DNA of 64,000 nt from the NCBI RefSeq assembly GCF_016802725.1, contig NC_052673.1, positions 19,399,656 to 19,463,655 on the forward strand. Reading direction: 5' to 3'. This document shows, in pieces, positions 24,466 to 34,870 of the stretch. A program made the translations under genes and the position numbers. A model generated the notes under the pieces. It had not been told where the DNA came from and searched no databases. It saw only the letters and a list, made by a program, of their open reading frames with translations. The stretch comes from Solenopsis invicta. Its lineage: Eukaryota; Arthropoda; Insecta; Hymenoptera; Formicidae. How positions within the stretch are numbered: the first letter of the stretch is position 1; each line of letters begins with the position of its first letter.

Positions 24466-25338
24466 CTCGCAGATGTGTCGATGTGTGAGCGAGAAAATTT
24501 TAAGAAAATTTTAAACCGGAAATAGCGTGTGCGAGAATCGGCGGGCTGTTAAAAAACAAAAGGGGAAGGGGAGATCTCTCTCCCTCTCTAGCCAGCTCTC
24601 CTTCACGGCTGGCGACAGAGATCCACAGAGATCCGGCTGACTCGCTCGATGAGCTCTCTACCACTCTCTACCTACGATGATCCTCCTTTCTCGTTGATCG
24701 TAATCAGTCGATGCCGGTAACAACAATCCTACTTACTCCTCCCCCTCCCGTTCCTCTTTTAGAGAAGATCCTTGCGGTTCTCCCGTCCGAGACGAGACGA
24801 TATCATTCAAATCAATTCAAACTGATTCAAACCTCGCCCTCGCTCGCGTCGGCAGCCGCATGGCCGCAGCTGCATCCATCCACTGACCACACACGAGTCG
24901 AACGCTTGCGCTCGCCGGCTCGCGCCGAGATAGTCTCAGATAGTCTTCGGCAGGAATCACCGCTCGTTGCGGTGACTGGCGGTGACTCGTCGTCGCCTCG
25001 TCGCGCGCCGCACACGCTGCACACAGCACTCGATACTCGGTATTCTCGGCAGACGGGATGGACGCCAGGACGGGATATAGCGATAGTCGCTCTCGCGTTC
25101 CCGTTGCTTAGGTTAGTACGAGTTTGATATAACGGTACATGTACCGTCTTCGGGGACGGGATGGGGATCTCGTCCCGTCCCCCGCTGTGATCCGGTTGCG
25201 ATCGGTAGGTGTGCATCGCGTTTGGTGCGTTCGGTGTGTCACGTGGATCCCGTATATCCATACGCTATCCACTATCGAAATTCATTCTTGTGGCTTGTTG
25301 TGATTGTGTGAAGGCGAACTGGCAAGCACGTCTCTCTG

Positions 25339-25385
<47 letters not shown>

Positions 25386-25866
25386 TCACACACATCCTGT
25401 GCGTCCTTCTCTGCCTCTGCGGCTCTGCCTCCAGCCAGTCCAGCCTCGTGTTCTCTTTTGACACTTGACGCTTTTGGAACGGAACGATAACGATGACACG
25501 CGAAAGAAAATGACAGCACGGCAATCATTTCCAAAAATATTTTCGTCTTTCTTAAAATAATACAGGATATGTTACGTAAGAGGATTCTCACAATTTATTC
25601 TGGAAATAACGGGCGATTGCAATCGACTGCTGTAAAAATTAAGAAAAATTAATGATGGATATATACGTCGCTCTCTTACGCCGCTCCTCTTATCCATTTG
25701 TTATTAATTATTTTTGTCTTAATTACTTTTCAGCTGCCAAACGTTTCTGCCAAGAGAGACTCGCACGCTCGTTCATTCTCTTTGTTGTTTCATCACCCTT
25801 TCATTGACGAATAACTTTTGAATGAACAGAAGAAATAATCACAGAACTTTATTATTTATTATAAAC
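24466..25866. promoter_or_regulatory. Divergent promoter region of POMT1 (-) and WRNIP1 (+)
   Basis: The genes diverge across 1.4 kb. The block is GC-rich in its middle, with a (CT)n run at about 25342-25382 and a 16-bp perfect palindrome ACGGTACATGTACCGT at about 25133-25148. The palindrome could be a dimeric factor site, but this is inference. Open frames here carry only repeat-derived sequence. No TATA box is placed with confidence. Confidence 0.5.
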
Positions 25867-27575
25867 ATGGACACTGACAAAGTATTGTGTCCGATATGTG
25901 CTGAGCAATTTGCTTCCACCATCATCGAGTCTCACGCCAGCAAGTGTTTATTCCTGAATGAATCTATGAGCGTGGAAGATGCAACGTTGCTTAAGGACTC
26001 CAGTTCCATGAGCAAAAGAAGCAAATTAAAGCCAGCAAATGTGAAAAAAGCTAATCAAGCGCCTATTAAGAGAAAGGGTAGTTCTTTGGACCTGCAGTTC
26101 TCTACCCAAAGTTCTATGACTGAACGAGATATTAAAGAGAACCATGTGCCACAGAAAAGTGTAACTTTTTGTTTTTATATTTTATGTAATCTATTATATA
26201 AAAATATATTATAAATATTACAACATAGATTGCAAAAGCTGTAGCACTGTTTTATACCACACGTATTTAGTATTTATACACAAATTTTATTGCATCGCAT
26301 AGTTACTCTTGTAAGAAAATGTTAAAAGTATGACTTTTTTACTTATAGATGGAAAATGAATGCAAAAAGTTACGGAGGAACGAGTGTGTACCTCTCGCGG
26401 AACAAATGAGACCAACGTCGCTACTAAACTTTGTAGGCCAGAAGCACATTCTTGGATCCGGCACTATGCTCTCTGAACTTTTGCAAAAAGGTGAAATACC
26501 CAACATGATTCTCTGGGGTCCGCCTGGATGTGGCAAAGTATTGTTGCCTTACTAGTATTCTTTGAATTTTTTTTTTTTTTTTAGTAAACGTATGTTGAGA
26601 CGTACAATGTGTGGCGTTTCATCCATTTCTTTTTGCAGACGTCTTTGGCCAATGTTATAGCGCACATGTGCAAGAATGACGCGAGCCGTAAGTTACGATA
26701 TGTTAAATTGTCCGCTGCGATGGCTGGCGTCCAGGAGGTAAAGGAAGTCATTGGTATTGCCAGTAATCATGCCAAGTATGGACAGCGTACGATAGTGTTT
26801 ATGGACGAGATACATAGGTTCAACAAGACGCAGCAGGACGTATTCCTACCGCACGTTGAATCTGGAACTATTACTCTCATCGGGGCTACAACAGAAAATC
26901 CTTCGTTTAGCTTAAATTCCGCATTACTGAGTCGATGCAGAGTGATCGTTTTACACAAATTGTCGATCGCCAATTTGCTATCGATTTTAAAACGCGCAGT
27001 AATTTCGCTAAAAGGTATAATACACGCGTTGGATAAAAATGAAAGCACTTTACGAGATACTAGCGAAGAAAACGCGTTGGAGCAGGTCGGAGTCGATATG
27101 GATTCCGCGTCGTCCTGCGATACAAAGTTTATTATAGATGAACCGACGATAGAATGGTTGGCTGGAACTTGCGATGGTGATGCTCGCATAGCGTTGGGAG
27201 GACTAGAAATGGCAGTACGATGTAAAGCACCGAACAAGGAGGCGGAGGAGGCGGAATCCTTCGATATTGGTCCGACCGTAATAACGCTCAACGACGTCCA
27301 AGAGAGTCTGAAGAAAACGCACATGCTATATGACAAGAAGGGTGATAATCATTACGATATGATTTCTGCGTTACACAAGTCTGTCAGAGCCAGCGACGAG
27401 AACGCTTCGCTTTACTGGTTAACGAGAATGATTTCCGGCGGCGAGGACCCGGTTTACATCGCGCGAAGATTAGTGAGGATGGCTAGCGAAGATATTGGTT
27501 TAGCTGATCCAAAAGCTCTTGGTTAGCAATTTGTTTATTCATCATTTCCAAACTCATACACTATACCTATATATG

Positions 27576-27634
<59 letters not shown>

Positions 27635-28182
27635 GTATGTATGTATATACTAATTGTACATATAATAGATTTAATTGTGGAACGATCTTTGATATTTATA
27701 ATACGATTGATATTTGTTATAATACGACGAATAAAATAGACTTTACAAGTCTGACAAATATATATTTGATGTAAACGATACATAGGAATAGCAGTACACA
27801 CGATGCATGGCTGCAAAATGATTGGGATGCCGGAATGTGATATTCTTTTGGCACAATGTACGACATATTTAGCGAGAGCACCGAAATCCAGACTAATGGA
27901 AGATGCACTTAGAGCTGCGCAAAAAGTAGTAGCCGAGTACAAGGGTCCGCAACCAGGAGTACCCCTGCACTTGAGGAATGCCCCCACGAGACTTATGAAA
28001 GATTTGGGTAAATTATTTTATCCTTTATTTTAATTTGCCCTTTCCGTAAATCAAATTATTATTTGATTTCAGGGTATGGTAAAGGATACAATATGATGCA
28101 CAAGGATGAATCTGGATTAGGCTATCTGCCGGAAGGATTGGAGAATTTAAATTTTTTTAGAAACGATGAGAATGATATGTAG
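25867..28182 (+). CDS. WRNIP1: WRNIP1 AAA+ ATPase (Werner helicase-interacting protein 1)
   Basis: Exons 25867..26160, 26349..26537, 26639..27521, 27786..28007 and 28073..28182 (1698 nt, 565 aa). The N-terminal UBZ4 ubiquitin-binding zinc finger is CPIC-x11-H-x3-C (residues 8-27). The AAA+ core shows LLNFVGQKHILG, Walker A GPPGCGKTS split exactly between exons 2 and 3 (about 155-163), Walker B IVFMDEIHRF (about 213-222) and sensor-1 GATTENPSF. The clamp-loader-like C-terminal part has ISGGEDPVYIARRLVRMAS, GMPECDILLAQ and PLHLRNAPTRLMKDLGYG. The bacterial relative is RarA/MgsA. From family knowledge it acts at stalled replication forks with ubiquitinated PCNA and Werner helicase. An in-frame ATG also exists 15 codons upstream at 25822; I prefer 25867 because the zinc finger then sits close to the N-terminus as in relatives. 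Intron 3 contains an (AT)n tract. Confidence 0.96.
27578..27650. repeat. (AT)n / GTAT microsatellite in WRNIP1 intron 3
   Basis: A run of mostly AT dinucleotides flanked by GTATAT variants, fully inside the 27522-27785 intron. Confidence 0.9.
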
Positions 28183-28664
28183 AAATGCTATGGTTTAATT
28201 TAGATTTATGTTTATTATGACTTATGATGTATTATTTTTTTATATAACAAAAACACATTTTTATTGTATTTTATACAAGTTTTGTACCAAAATCTCAGAT
28301 CTCTCAGGAATTAAAATTTTAATCGTAAACGCAAATGATTGAGATGTAGCATACGCGTACGTGTCTTTATCTACTCGGAATAAGTTTCGGTATCACATTT
28401 TATATAACGTGGAAGTTGCAGCAATGTAGTTGTAATTCCAAAAATGACGATGGTGGTATACTTGTATACTTGTATCCATCCCTTTTTCAAAAGTAACGAT
28501 GGTATATTTGTATATCATCCTGTTATAATTAATTTCTTTGTACAATGTTTATGTAGTTCCAATACATAAATACACGCGCGCGCGCGCGCGTGTGTGTATG
28601 TATGTATGTGTGTATGTATGTATGTATGTATGTATGTATGTATGTATGTATGTATGTATGTATG

Positions 28665-28704
<40 letters not shown>

Positions 28705-28917
28705 TTTTAATAACAGTATACATGTGCACAAATGTACAGGATGTATATAATACTGTACAAATATTAAAAAAGTATTTTTAATGATCGCTCGCGAAACTAA
28801 ACAAGTGATACCTTAATTCGGTATAATAAAATTAGACACAAATTTATGTTTTGCAAATTTTTTCGTTCAATCGCGTCAATCGTGACAAACCTCTGTGACC
28901 TCATCCGTTTCAATTCC
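28183..28917. other. Convergent 3' region with compound microsatellite
   Basis: Separates the converging WRNIP1 and METTL26 stop codons. It holds a compound repeat at 28574-28697: CG dinucleotides, then TG/GTAT units, then about 16 GTAT units, then AT dinucleotides. A plus-strand AATAAA lies at 28825-28830, rather far from the WRNIP1 stop. No gene is seen. Confidence 0.75.
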
Positions 28918-29550
28918 TTATGAGCGAGTAATTTTTTTCCAAATTAGCGTTTTATTATTAGCGGGCATATCTATAATTTCTATTAATTTAATATTGTTCT
29001 CTTCAGCTAACTTTTTCAAATCCGTTACATCTCGCAAACCCCAAGTTGGATCCTGTGATTTCAAGGACTCGTTGAAAATTACGTTACTCTGCGGAGTGAT
29101 TTGACCATCAAAAGCGTACGGTCCGTATGTAATTAACAGTCCATTCGGTTTCAACAACTGACCCGCGTTGCTAAATAAACCGATGGTGCACAGGTATGGC
29201 GAAATATGTATCATGTTCGCATTGTATATATATTCTAAACTATTCGGCTTGAAAATGCCGTTACCCCACAGTTGGAAATCCGTCGTGATGTCAATTCTTA
29301 TGGGGCTTTTTATATTAGAGTATCCATTCGCATACGCGGCGATGCTGTCCAGAAGTCGCGGCTCGTATTCCGAAGGATAAAACGTAACGTGTGGAAAATG
29401 CGGCGCGAAATGTGCCACGTGTTGTCCCGAGCCGGAAGATATCTCCAGGAGTGTCTGATTGGTGCCGCGTTGGATGTACCGTTTTAAAACTGATAATATC
29501 GGATCCTTATTGCGGTCTGCCGCAGGATAAACGAGCTTCTTGGCAGCCAT
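28918..29550 (-). CDS. METTL26: METTL26 / UPF0585 SAM-dependent methyltransferase-like protein
   Basis: One uninterrupted exon encodes 210 aa, the normal family length. The seven-beta-strand methyltransferase fold is indicated by LLEISSGSGQHVAHFAPHFP (about residues 34-53), where ExSSGSGQH is the family's SAM-binding motif I. It is followed by YPSEYEPR, DITTDFQLWG, YNANMIHISPY, GLLITYGPYAFDG and DPTWGLRDV. Human C16orf13/METTL26 and Drosophila CG18661-type proteins share these blocks. No substrate is established for the family as far as I know, so only the fold-level function is claimed. The ATG at 29548-29550 gives MAAKKLVYPAADRNKDPI, the typical family start. It lies 3' of DNAJC21 on the same strand but 946 bp away, so I see no operon-like coupling. 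Confidence 0.93.
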   Translation of the reverse strand: MAAKKLVYPAADRNKDPILSVLKRYIQRGTNQTLLEISSGSGQHVAHFAPHFPHVTFYPSEYEPRLLDSIAAYANGYSNIKSPIRIDITTDFQLWGNGIFKPNSLEYIYNANMIHISPYLCTIGLFSNAGQLLKPNGLLITYGPYAFDGQITPQSNVIFNESLKSQDPTWGLRDVTDLKKLAEENNIKLIEIIDMPANNKTLIWKKITRS

Positions 29551-30496
29551 AGTGTGCGACCTTGAAGAAATTTCAGTTTCCTATAGAAAGTTTGTATACT
29601 TGTAGACGCGTGTATCATATTACGTAATATTAATTGCTGTTACATATTGCAAAGTGGCACGTGCAGAGATACATTTTTGCAAAATACATTACGTTAATTG
29701 TATCTGTTGTTTTATACATCGATTTTAATCTCATTTCATTTCACACAAAGATTGACTTGTGCCACTTTGAAATTGAACGTAAAAGCTCAAGTAAGGTGTG
29801 TATGCTTGCCAATTTTATAATAAATGTGCCTGTGTGCTCACCTGTGATTAGCAGCGTAATGAATAATATTCATTTCTATGCTATGCTAGTCGTGATATTT
29901 ATAGCAACAGATATCGCATGCCCTGAAAAATGCAAATAATATCTTGTACTATTGTATAAAATTGTATAAAATATTTTGCTTTGTCCAATATTTAAGAAAC
30001 AAATTAATATCTTAATTTCTTAACAAGTTTGAAATGTAGGAGAATGAAAATAATAAAAACAGCATTGATAAGCATTGATAGAAAATAAAAGTAGTATTAA
30101 TAAGTAGTATTTATTGATGTGTAATCATTTATAATACAATTAGTTATGTGTACATTTAATAGGAGTAGTAGGACAAGTACTGTAATTTTTCACCCTTGTG
30201 CTTTGTCAAAACACTGCATTTACACTCGATTGCTTCATTTCTAAATCGATACAAGTAGGTAATTGTACAAAGAAATTTTATTCGATTCGTGTCTAAATTA
30301 AAATATTTTTAATTTTAATAATACTTTGTACAAGATATATGTACAAAAAGACAATTTTTACAGAATCCGCGCATTCTGGAGAAATGCGTGCGATATATAA
30401 AAAATCTTTCCTGCCAACCGTAACAAATTATATTGCTGTTCAAATACAAGAATTAATTACAAGAAGTAACACGTATGTGTTTCATAACATTCGGAT
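29551..30496. other. Intergenic spacer METTL26-DNAJC21
   Basis: 946 bp of AT-rich DNA between two minus-strand genes, presumably containing the DNAJC21 3'UTR and the METTL26 promoter. An open frame of about 100 codons at 29634-29939 has no recognisable protein character. No repeat or RNA gene was recognised. Confidence 0.6.
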
Positions 30497-31430
30497 TCAA
30501 CATTTCTTTTTATCCAAATTGCCTCTTCCTTTGGCCATTGTATTCTTCTTTTTCTCTTGACTCCTTTTATTTTTCGTTAATTCCGCTATATATACAGAGT
30601 GTCCGGTTTTCTTTAAATGTTCAAACAATTTATTTTTGCTAGGAAACTCGGATGAGCAAGAGACACAACGATGAGCCAAATCATCGATATCTACGACCGA
30701 ATCCTTTTTACTTTTGTTCTTGCCGTCTCGTTCTTCTCTCCTCGAACTTTTCTTTGCTTTATCCGCTTTTAGTAGGTCGTTATCAATGACACTCGCTGCT
30801 TCTTCCATCACTTTACTTTCACTCTCTGCTTCTCGTTCCTCTTCTTTAGTCGTATACGTCTCTTCCTTGTTTCGCAATTGCTTATTTATCTCCATCTTTT
30901 TTTGTTGTAATTTTTTGCGTTGTTTCTTCGATAGCCATATTTCCTCGTTAATACTCTCCGTGTCGTCATCGCTAGCATAGGATTCAAGCATAGGATTTTG
31001 AACGTTACGCTTCCTCCTTTTTTTTTTCTTCTGACGATTCGACAATGCGGCAACGTTTTCTTCCTGATCGGATAATAGTTCGTCCTCGGAAGTTATGTCG
31101 TCATCTTCATCTTCCATTTTAGATGAAAACGAAATACTTTCGCCCATCAGTGGTTCCGCCGCGGCTAGTGGGACATCTCCGCCGTAACTATCCATCTTCC
31201 TTTCTTCGTTCGTCGGTCGAGGACATTCTGGATTTTCCTCATCCGACACGAGTTCGGCGAGAGAGGCGTCATCGTTATCCTCGTCGTTGTCGTCGTTTCG
31301 TCTCGAATCGTTTTGAGGAGGGTTCAACAAGAAGTCGGGCATCTGTGAACTTGTTGCCAACTTGGCTTCACTCAGTGAAATTGATTCTTTTTCTGTGCTC
31401 GAATCGCTCTCTTGACAACTACTGTGATGA

Positions 31431-31476
<46 letters not shown>

Positions 31477-32524
31477 CGTCCTCATCCTCATCCTCATCCT
31501 CGTCGTCGTCGTCGTCGTCGTCTTTATACGTGACACGCTTGAGCACGCTCATGTTCTCCTTGTGCTTCTTTGAATTCTCGTGATTCGTAAAAGCCTTGTG
31601 CGTCTGAAAAATCTTATCGCAAGCGAAGCAATAAAACGCTTCTGGATTGCTGTTTTTTGTTGTTACCTTTCTGTCATCTGTCCCAAACTCCGCCGTTAGA
31701 TTCGCCTCGATGTTTCTCAGTTCTGCCTCCATATTCGAGAACTTGGACCATTCGGATTCGGTCTGATCCCGCAAGAGTTTCTGCCTTTCCAGCAGATGCG
31801 TTTTTCTCCGCTCCTCTGCCTTACGAAAATTCTCACGAGCGCGTTCAGCCAGTTTCGCCGCGTACGCCTGCACCCGCTTGTCCCGTTTGCGAACAAAGGC
31901 AACCAAATTCCGCACCTGCTCGTTTCTCTCGCGTCTCGCCTTGTCGCGCACTTTCTTGTTTTCCTTTTCCGCGAGCCTGAGAACGCGTCGGTTCCGTATT
32001 TCGCGTATGTCGTACAAATCCAGCCAAGCGTAGGATCTCTTGGTGGTATAACTCTGCCAATAGGCATAGAAGTTGCCCACCGCGTCTTCGTAGGAGCTCT
32101 GAGAGTCGCCGAAGCCGGGTATCTCCTCGTCAGACTCGCCACTTTTGGCGAACTCGGCGTCCTCCGCCGCCACTCGTTCGAAAACGTTTCTGTAGACGGT
32201 GTAAAAACCCTTCTCGTCATCCCCGTAACCCTTGAAGCACGAGAGAGAGAAGTACGGGAAGAGATTTATCGAGTCGTCCTTGTAATCCTCCCCGATACCA
32301 CCTTTCAGAATAGCTTCTCGATGATTGTCATACCAAGCGCGCTCGTGAGCGTCGCTCAGGATCTCCCACGCTTGCTGAACAAGTTGAAACTGTTCCTTTG
32401 CCTCATCCGGATTATCGAGATTCTTATCTGGATGCCATTTCAACGCTAGCTTCCTATATGCCTTTTTTATGTCATCGTCCGAAGCATCTCTTTCGACTCC
32501 CAATACTTGGTAATGACACTTCAT
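30497..32524 (-). CDS. DNAJC21: DNAJC21 (Jjj1-type J-domain zinc-finger protein)
   Basis: A single exon encodes 675 aa. The J domain occupies residues 1-70 and has the Hsp70-activating HPD (31-33) within KLALKWHPDKNL. A charged helical middle (RRNEQVRNLVAFVRKRDKRV, residues about 200-222) precedes a C2H2 finger CFACDKIFQTHKAFTNHENSKKH (about 296-320). A long acidic/Asn-rich linker follows, with an alternating Asp-Asn stretch. A second C2H2 finger CVSCSSEFPSKNKLFEHLKK lies near residue 616. This J-domain plus two-finger plan is that of DNAJC21/yeast Jjj1, which stimulates Hsp70 to release late-acting factors from pre-60S ribosomes. The tail is Lys-rich, as expected for a nucleolar protein. The coding sequence is intact. 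The lack of introns in a 2-kb ORF is unusual beside its intron-rich neighbours. Confidence 0.95.
31418..31530. repeat. DNAJC21: Coding trinucleotide repeat (Asp/Asn) in DNAJC21
   Basis: On the plus strand, GTT/GTC hexamer units (31434-31475) run into CTCATC and GTC repeats. In the minus-strand protein this encodes an alternating Asp-Asn stretch and poly-Asp/Glu. The near-identical codon usage marks it as a microsatellite that is likely length-polymorphic. Confidence 0.85.
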
Positions 32525-34870
32525 TCTACGCGATTACACACAACCCCGCTCGAGACACAATTTCCTTACTTAAACCACAAACCGTACGCTAAAAGAATTT
32601 CAATTATTAAATTATGAAATGATAACAGCTTCCAAGTCTAATATTCAGTTTGGTTTGAAATGATTCACGAGCTCATTCGCTTCATTGTAAGTTATATATT
32701 ACTTATTGTAAAAGAAAAAAAAAAGATGAAACGAGATCCACTTGATGAAAATAACAAATTAGTACTACTACAACTGCAAATAACTGAATCGATCGCGTCT
32801 CTCGAATTTCTCGATAGCGTGTCCCTTTATCGAGAGCCTTGTCCAATTGATTGTGTTTTCTCATAACCTATATCTTTGAAATATAAATCTCTTAAAACCT
32901 AACCTAACCGAGTGACGCGATTCAACTTGGCATAATATTTGAATCGAGAGAAGAAATAACAGGTGTAACGATATCGTAAATCATTTCAAGCCGAGACAGA
33001 ATGTTTTCCGTCTTATTACCCTATTTGCGTATACAAGATGCCAATCTCGATTCTCGATCACGGCGTTTTTAATCATACATTCCAATAAATGATCGTTGGT
33101 CATGGACGACACTTTGGACACTTGCGAAATGCTTGGAAAGGTAAAAGAAGAGCGTGCCTGTGTCCGCGCTCGAGCCGCGTGCGTTTGCCAAATTGCCAGT
33201 GTTTGCCAATTGCCAGTGCTGATCGGTGCTAATGGTGCTAATCGCCAACAGTGCCAAATAGTGCCGCTACTGCCAGTTGCCACTGTTGCCAGTGGCCACT
33301 CGTTGTGTGGAGACTCTGATGGACTCGCTCGCTAGTCTCGCTACCGACTTTTTAGAGCTTATCGATCTTATTGTTGCTGACGACGCTGCGTGCGCTGCGT
33401 GCGCTGCGTGCGCTGCGCACAGCTGACGACCACTGACGACGCGTAATCAACGTAAAATATTGAAAATTGCAATTACCGAAGGTTAGGGTAGGATGAGATC
33501 GCGTACGATTTCATCCGTTCAATTATAAGCAAGTTCTTTTGCAGTTCAACTCGATGTATTGTATAAAACTATAGCCAAGAGAATTATTTTGGGCGCTGAA
33601 CAAAGCGGAACAAAGCGATCGCGATTGAAATCTATTATTTTCGTGGCAATCGTGGCAATCGTGGCTCGTGGCCAACTTTAGGGATTTTCGTAGCTGAACA
33701 GCTGATTGTTCTTTCGTTCACCCTGTTCGATTATATCGGAGCTATCGGAGCATTCGGAACACAATTTTCGGGAAATTTGGACCATTTGGACTCGGAGACT
33801 CGGAGCTCGGAGCTCACATCCCACATCGGAGCCGTCTCGGACAGTCTCGGAGAGGGAGCAGAGCAAGGACACATCCGTTCTCGGTGGTGTGACACTTGGC
33901 AGACTTGGCAGACTTGGCAGCACTCGGCAGCAGCAAGAGCAAAGAGCAAACCACAAAACAAAACGAGAGTGCGCGCGAGCGAGGCAACTCGCAACAGTCG
34001 CAACAACGATGCTTGCGAGAGCGTAGTGAGAAAATCAGGCAGATATTCAGCCAGAGTCGACACGTCTCGCGGGCGCGCGCTTGCGCGCACGCGGTCCCGA
34101 TCGTTTGTGATAACGGTAATTATTTCTCTTGTGACTCTTGTGAGTCTTGTGAGTCTTGTGCTTGTCGCGCGCGCGCGAGCGACTGTTGTCACCGTCGAAA
34201 AAATGAGACGTGTATTCTCTTCCTTCGCCGCAGCACAGAGCGATGCGCTGTCGTAGCCTTTTGATCGGGTATCTTGTGACACTTTGCCAACATGATGTAG
34301 CAGACGCCTCTAATTGCTCTCAATCGATTCGATCGATTCCCCTCGCGGTGCGCGGTTTTATAACGATTTCCTGGTGAGCTTGACGCCGTTGACGCGGTTG
34401 ACGTCGCCAGTCAACGCCTCTCGACGTTCTTCGCCTTTGTGCCGGTTTGTGCGTTTTTCACACGTCAGACTTGTACATACGTATAATATATACTATGTAT
34501 ACATATACGTGCATACATACTTGTCAAGTTTGTCAATTTACTGCGCGGTTATCTTCGCGCTCGTTTCATATCGGTGATAACATTGCGATATAATCGATAT
34601 ATAACTATTCACTGCTGGGAATTATCTTTTGCGCTTTACGCATTTTTTCGATTGACATCGCAGAGATATGTGATGATTGACGGTGTAAAACCATTTCTAA
34701 CCACCTCCGATACTGAACTTGTGACCTAACGCTTTCCTTTTTTAAATTACCATTTTATTTCAAGGCTTATTCCTTGGACGATAAAAGAGACATTACCGAG
34801 CAACAACAACAAAAATATACAATAATTCTGTTTATTATTTCATAATTATTTCTAGATTGTCTAAGCAAAG
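32525..34870. promoter_or_regulatory. Divergent 5' region of DNAJC21 (-) and WDR7 (+)
   Basis: 2.3 kb between two divergent start codons. The 33.1-34.3 kb part is CpG-rich and open in several frames on both strands. That reflects base composition, as none of the frames resembles a protein. It contains three separate 9-bp tandem repeats: GCTGCGTGC (33385-33420), ACTTGGCAG (33896-33922) and GTGAGTCTT (34131-34163). TTGCCAGTG-like words recur at 33190-33300. AACCTAACCT occurs at about 32900 and AGGTTAGGGTAGG at about 33481. I cannot place the start sites. Confidence 0.5.

Noticed and set aside
31123..32449. Plus-strand and alternate minus-strand frames inside DNAJC21
   Set aside because: Shadows of the J-domain ORF, which has the HPD motif and two zinc fingers in the correct frame.
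32660..32866. 68-codon frame upstream of WDR7
   Set aside because: Short, no recognisable motif, and an internal Lys run from poly(A)-rich DNA.
32896..32912. CCTAACCTAACC resembling the insect TTAGG telomere repeat
   Set aside because: Only two units, and an isolated TTAGGGTAGG nearby; far too short for an interstitial telomere array.
33678..34282. Five overlapping 90-180 codon frames on both strands
   Set aside because: CpG-rich, stop-poor promoter DNA with 9-bp tandem repeats; no frame has a protein-like pattern.
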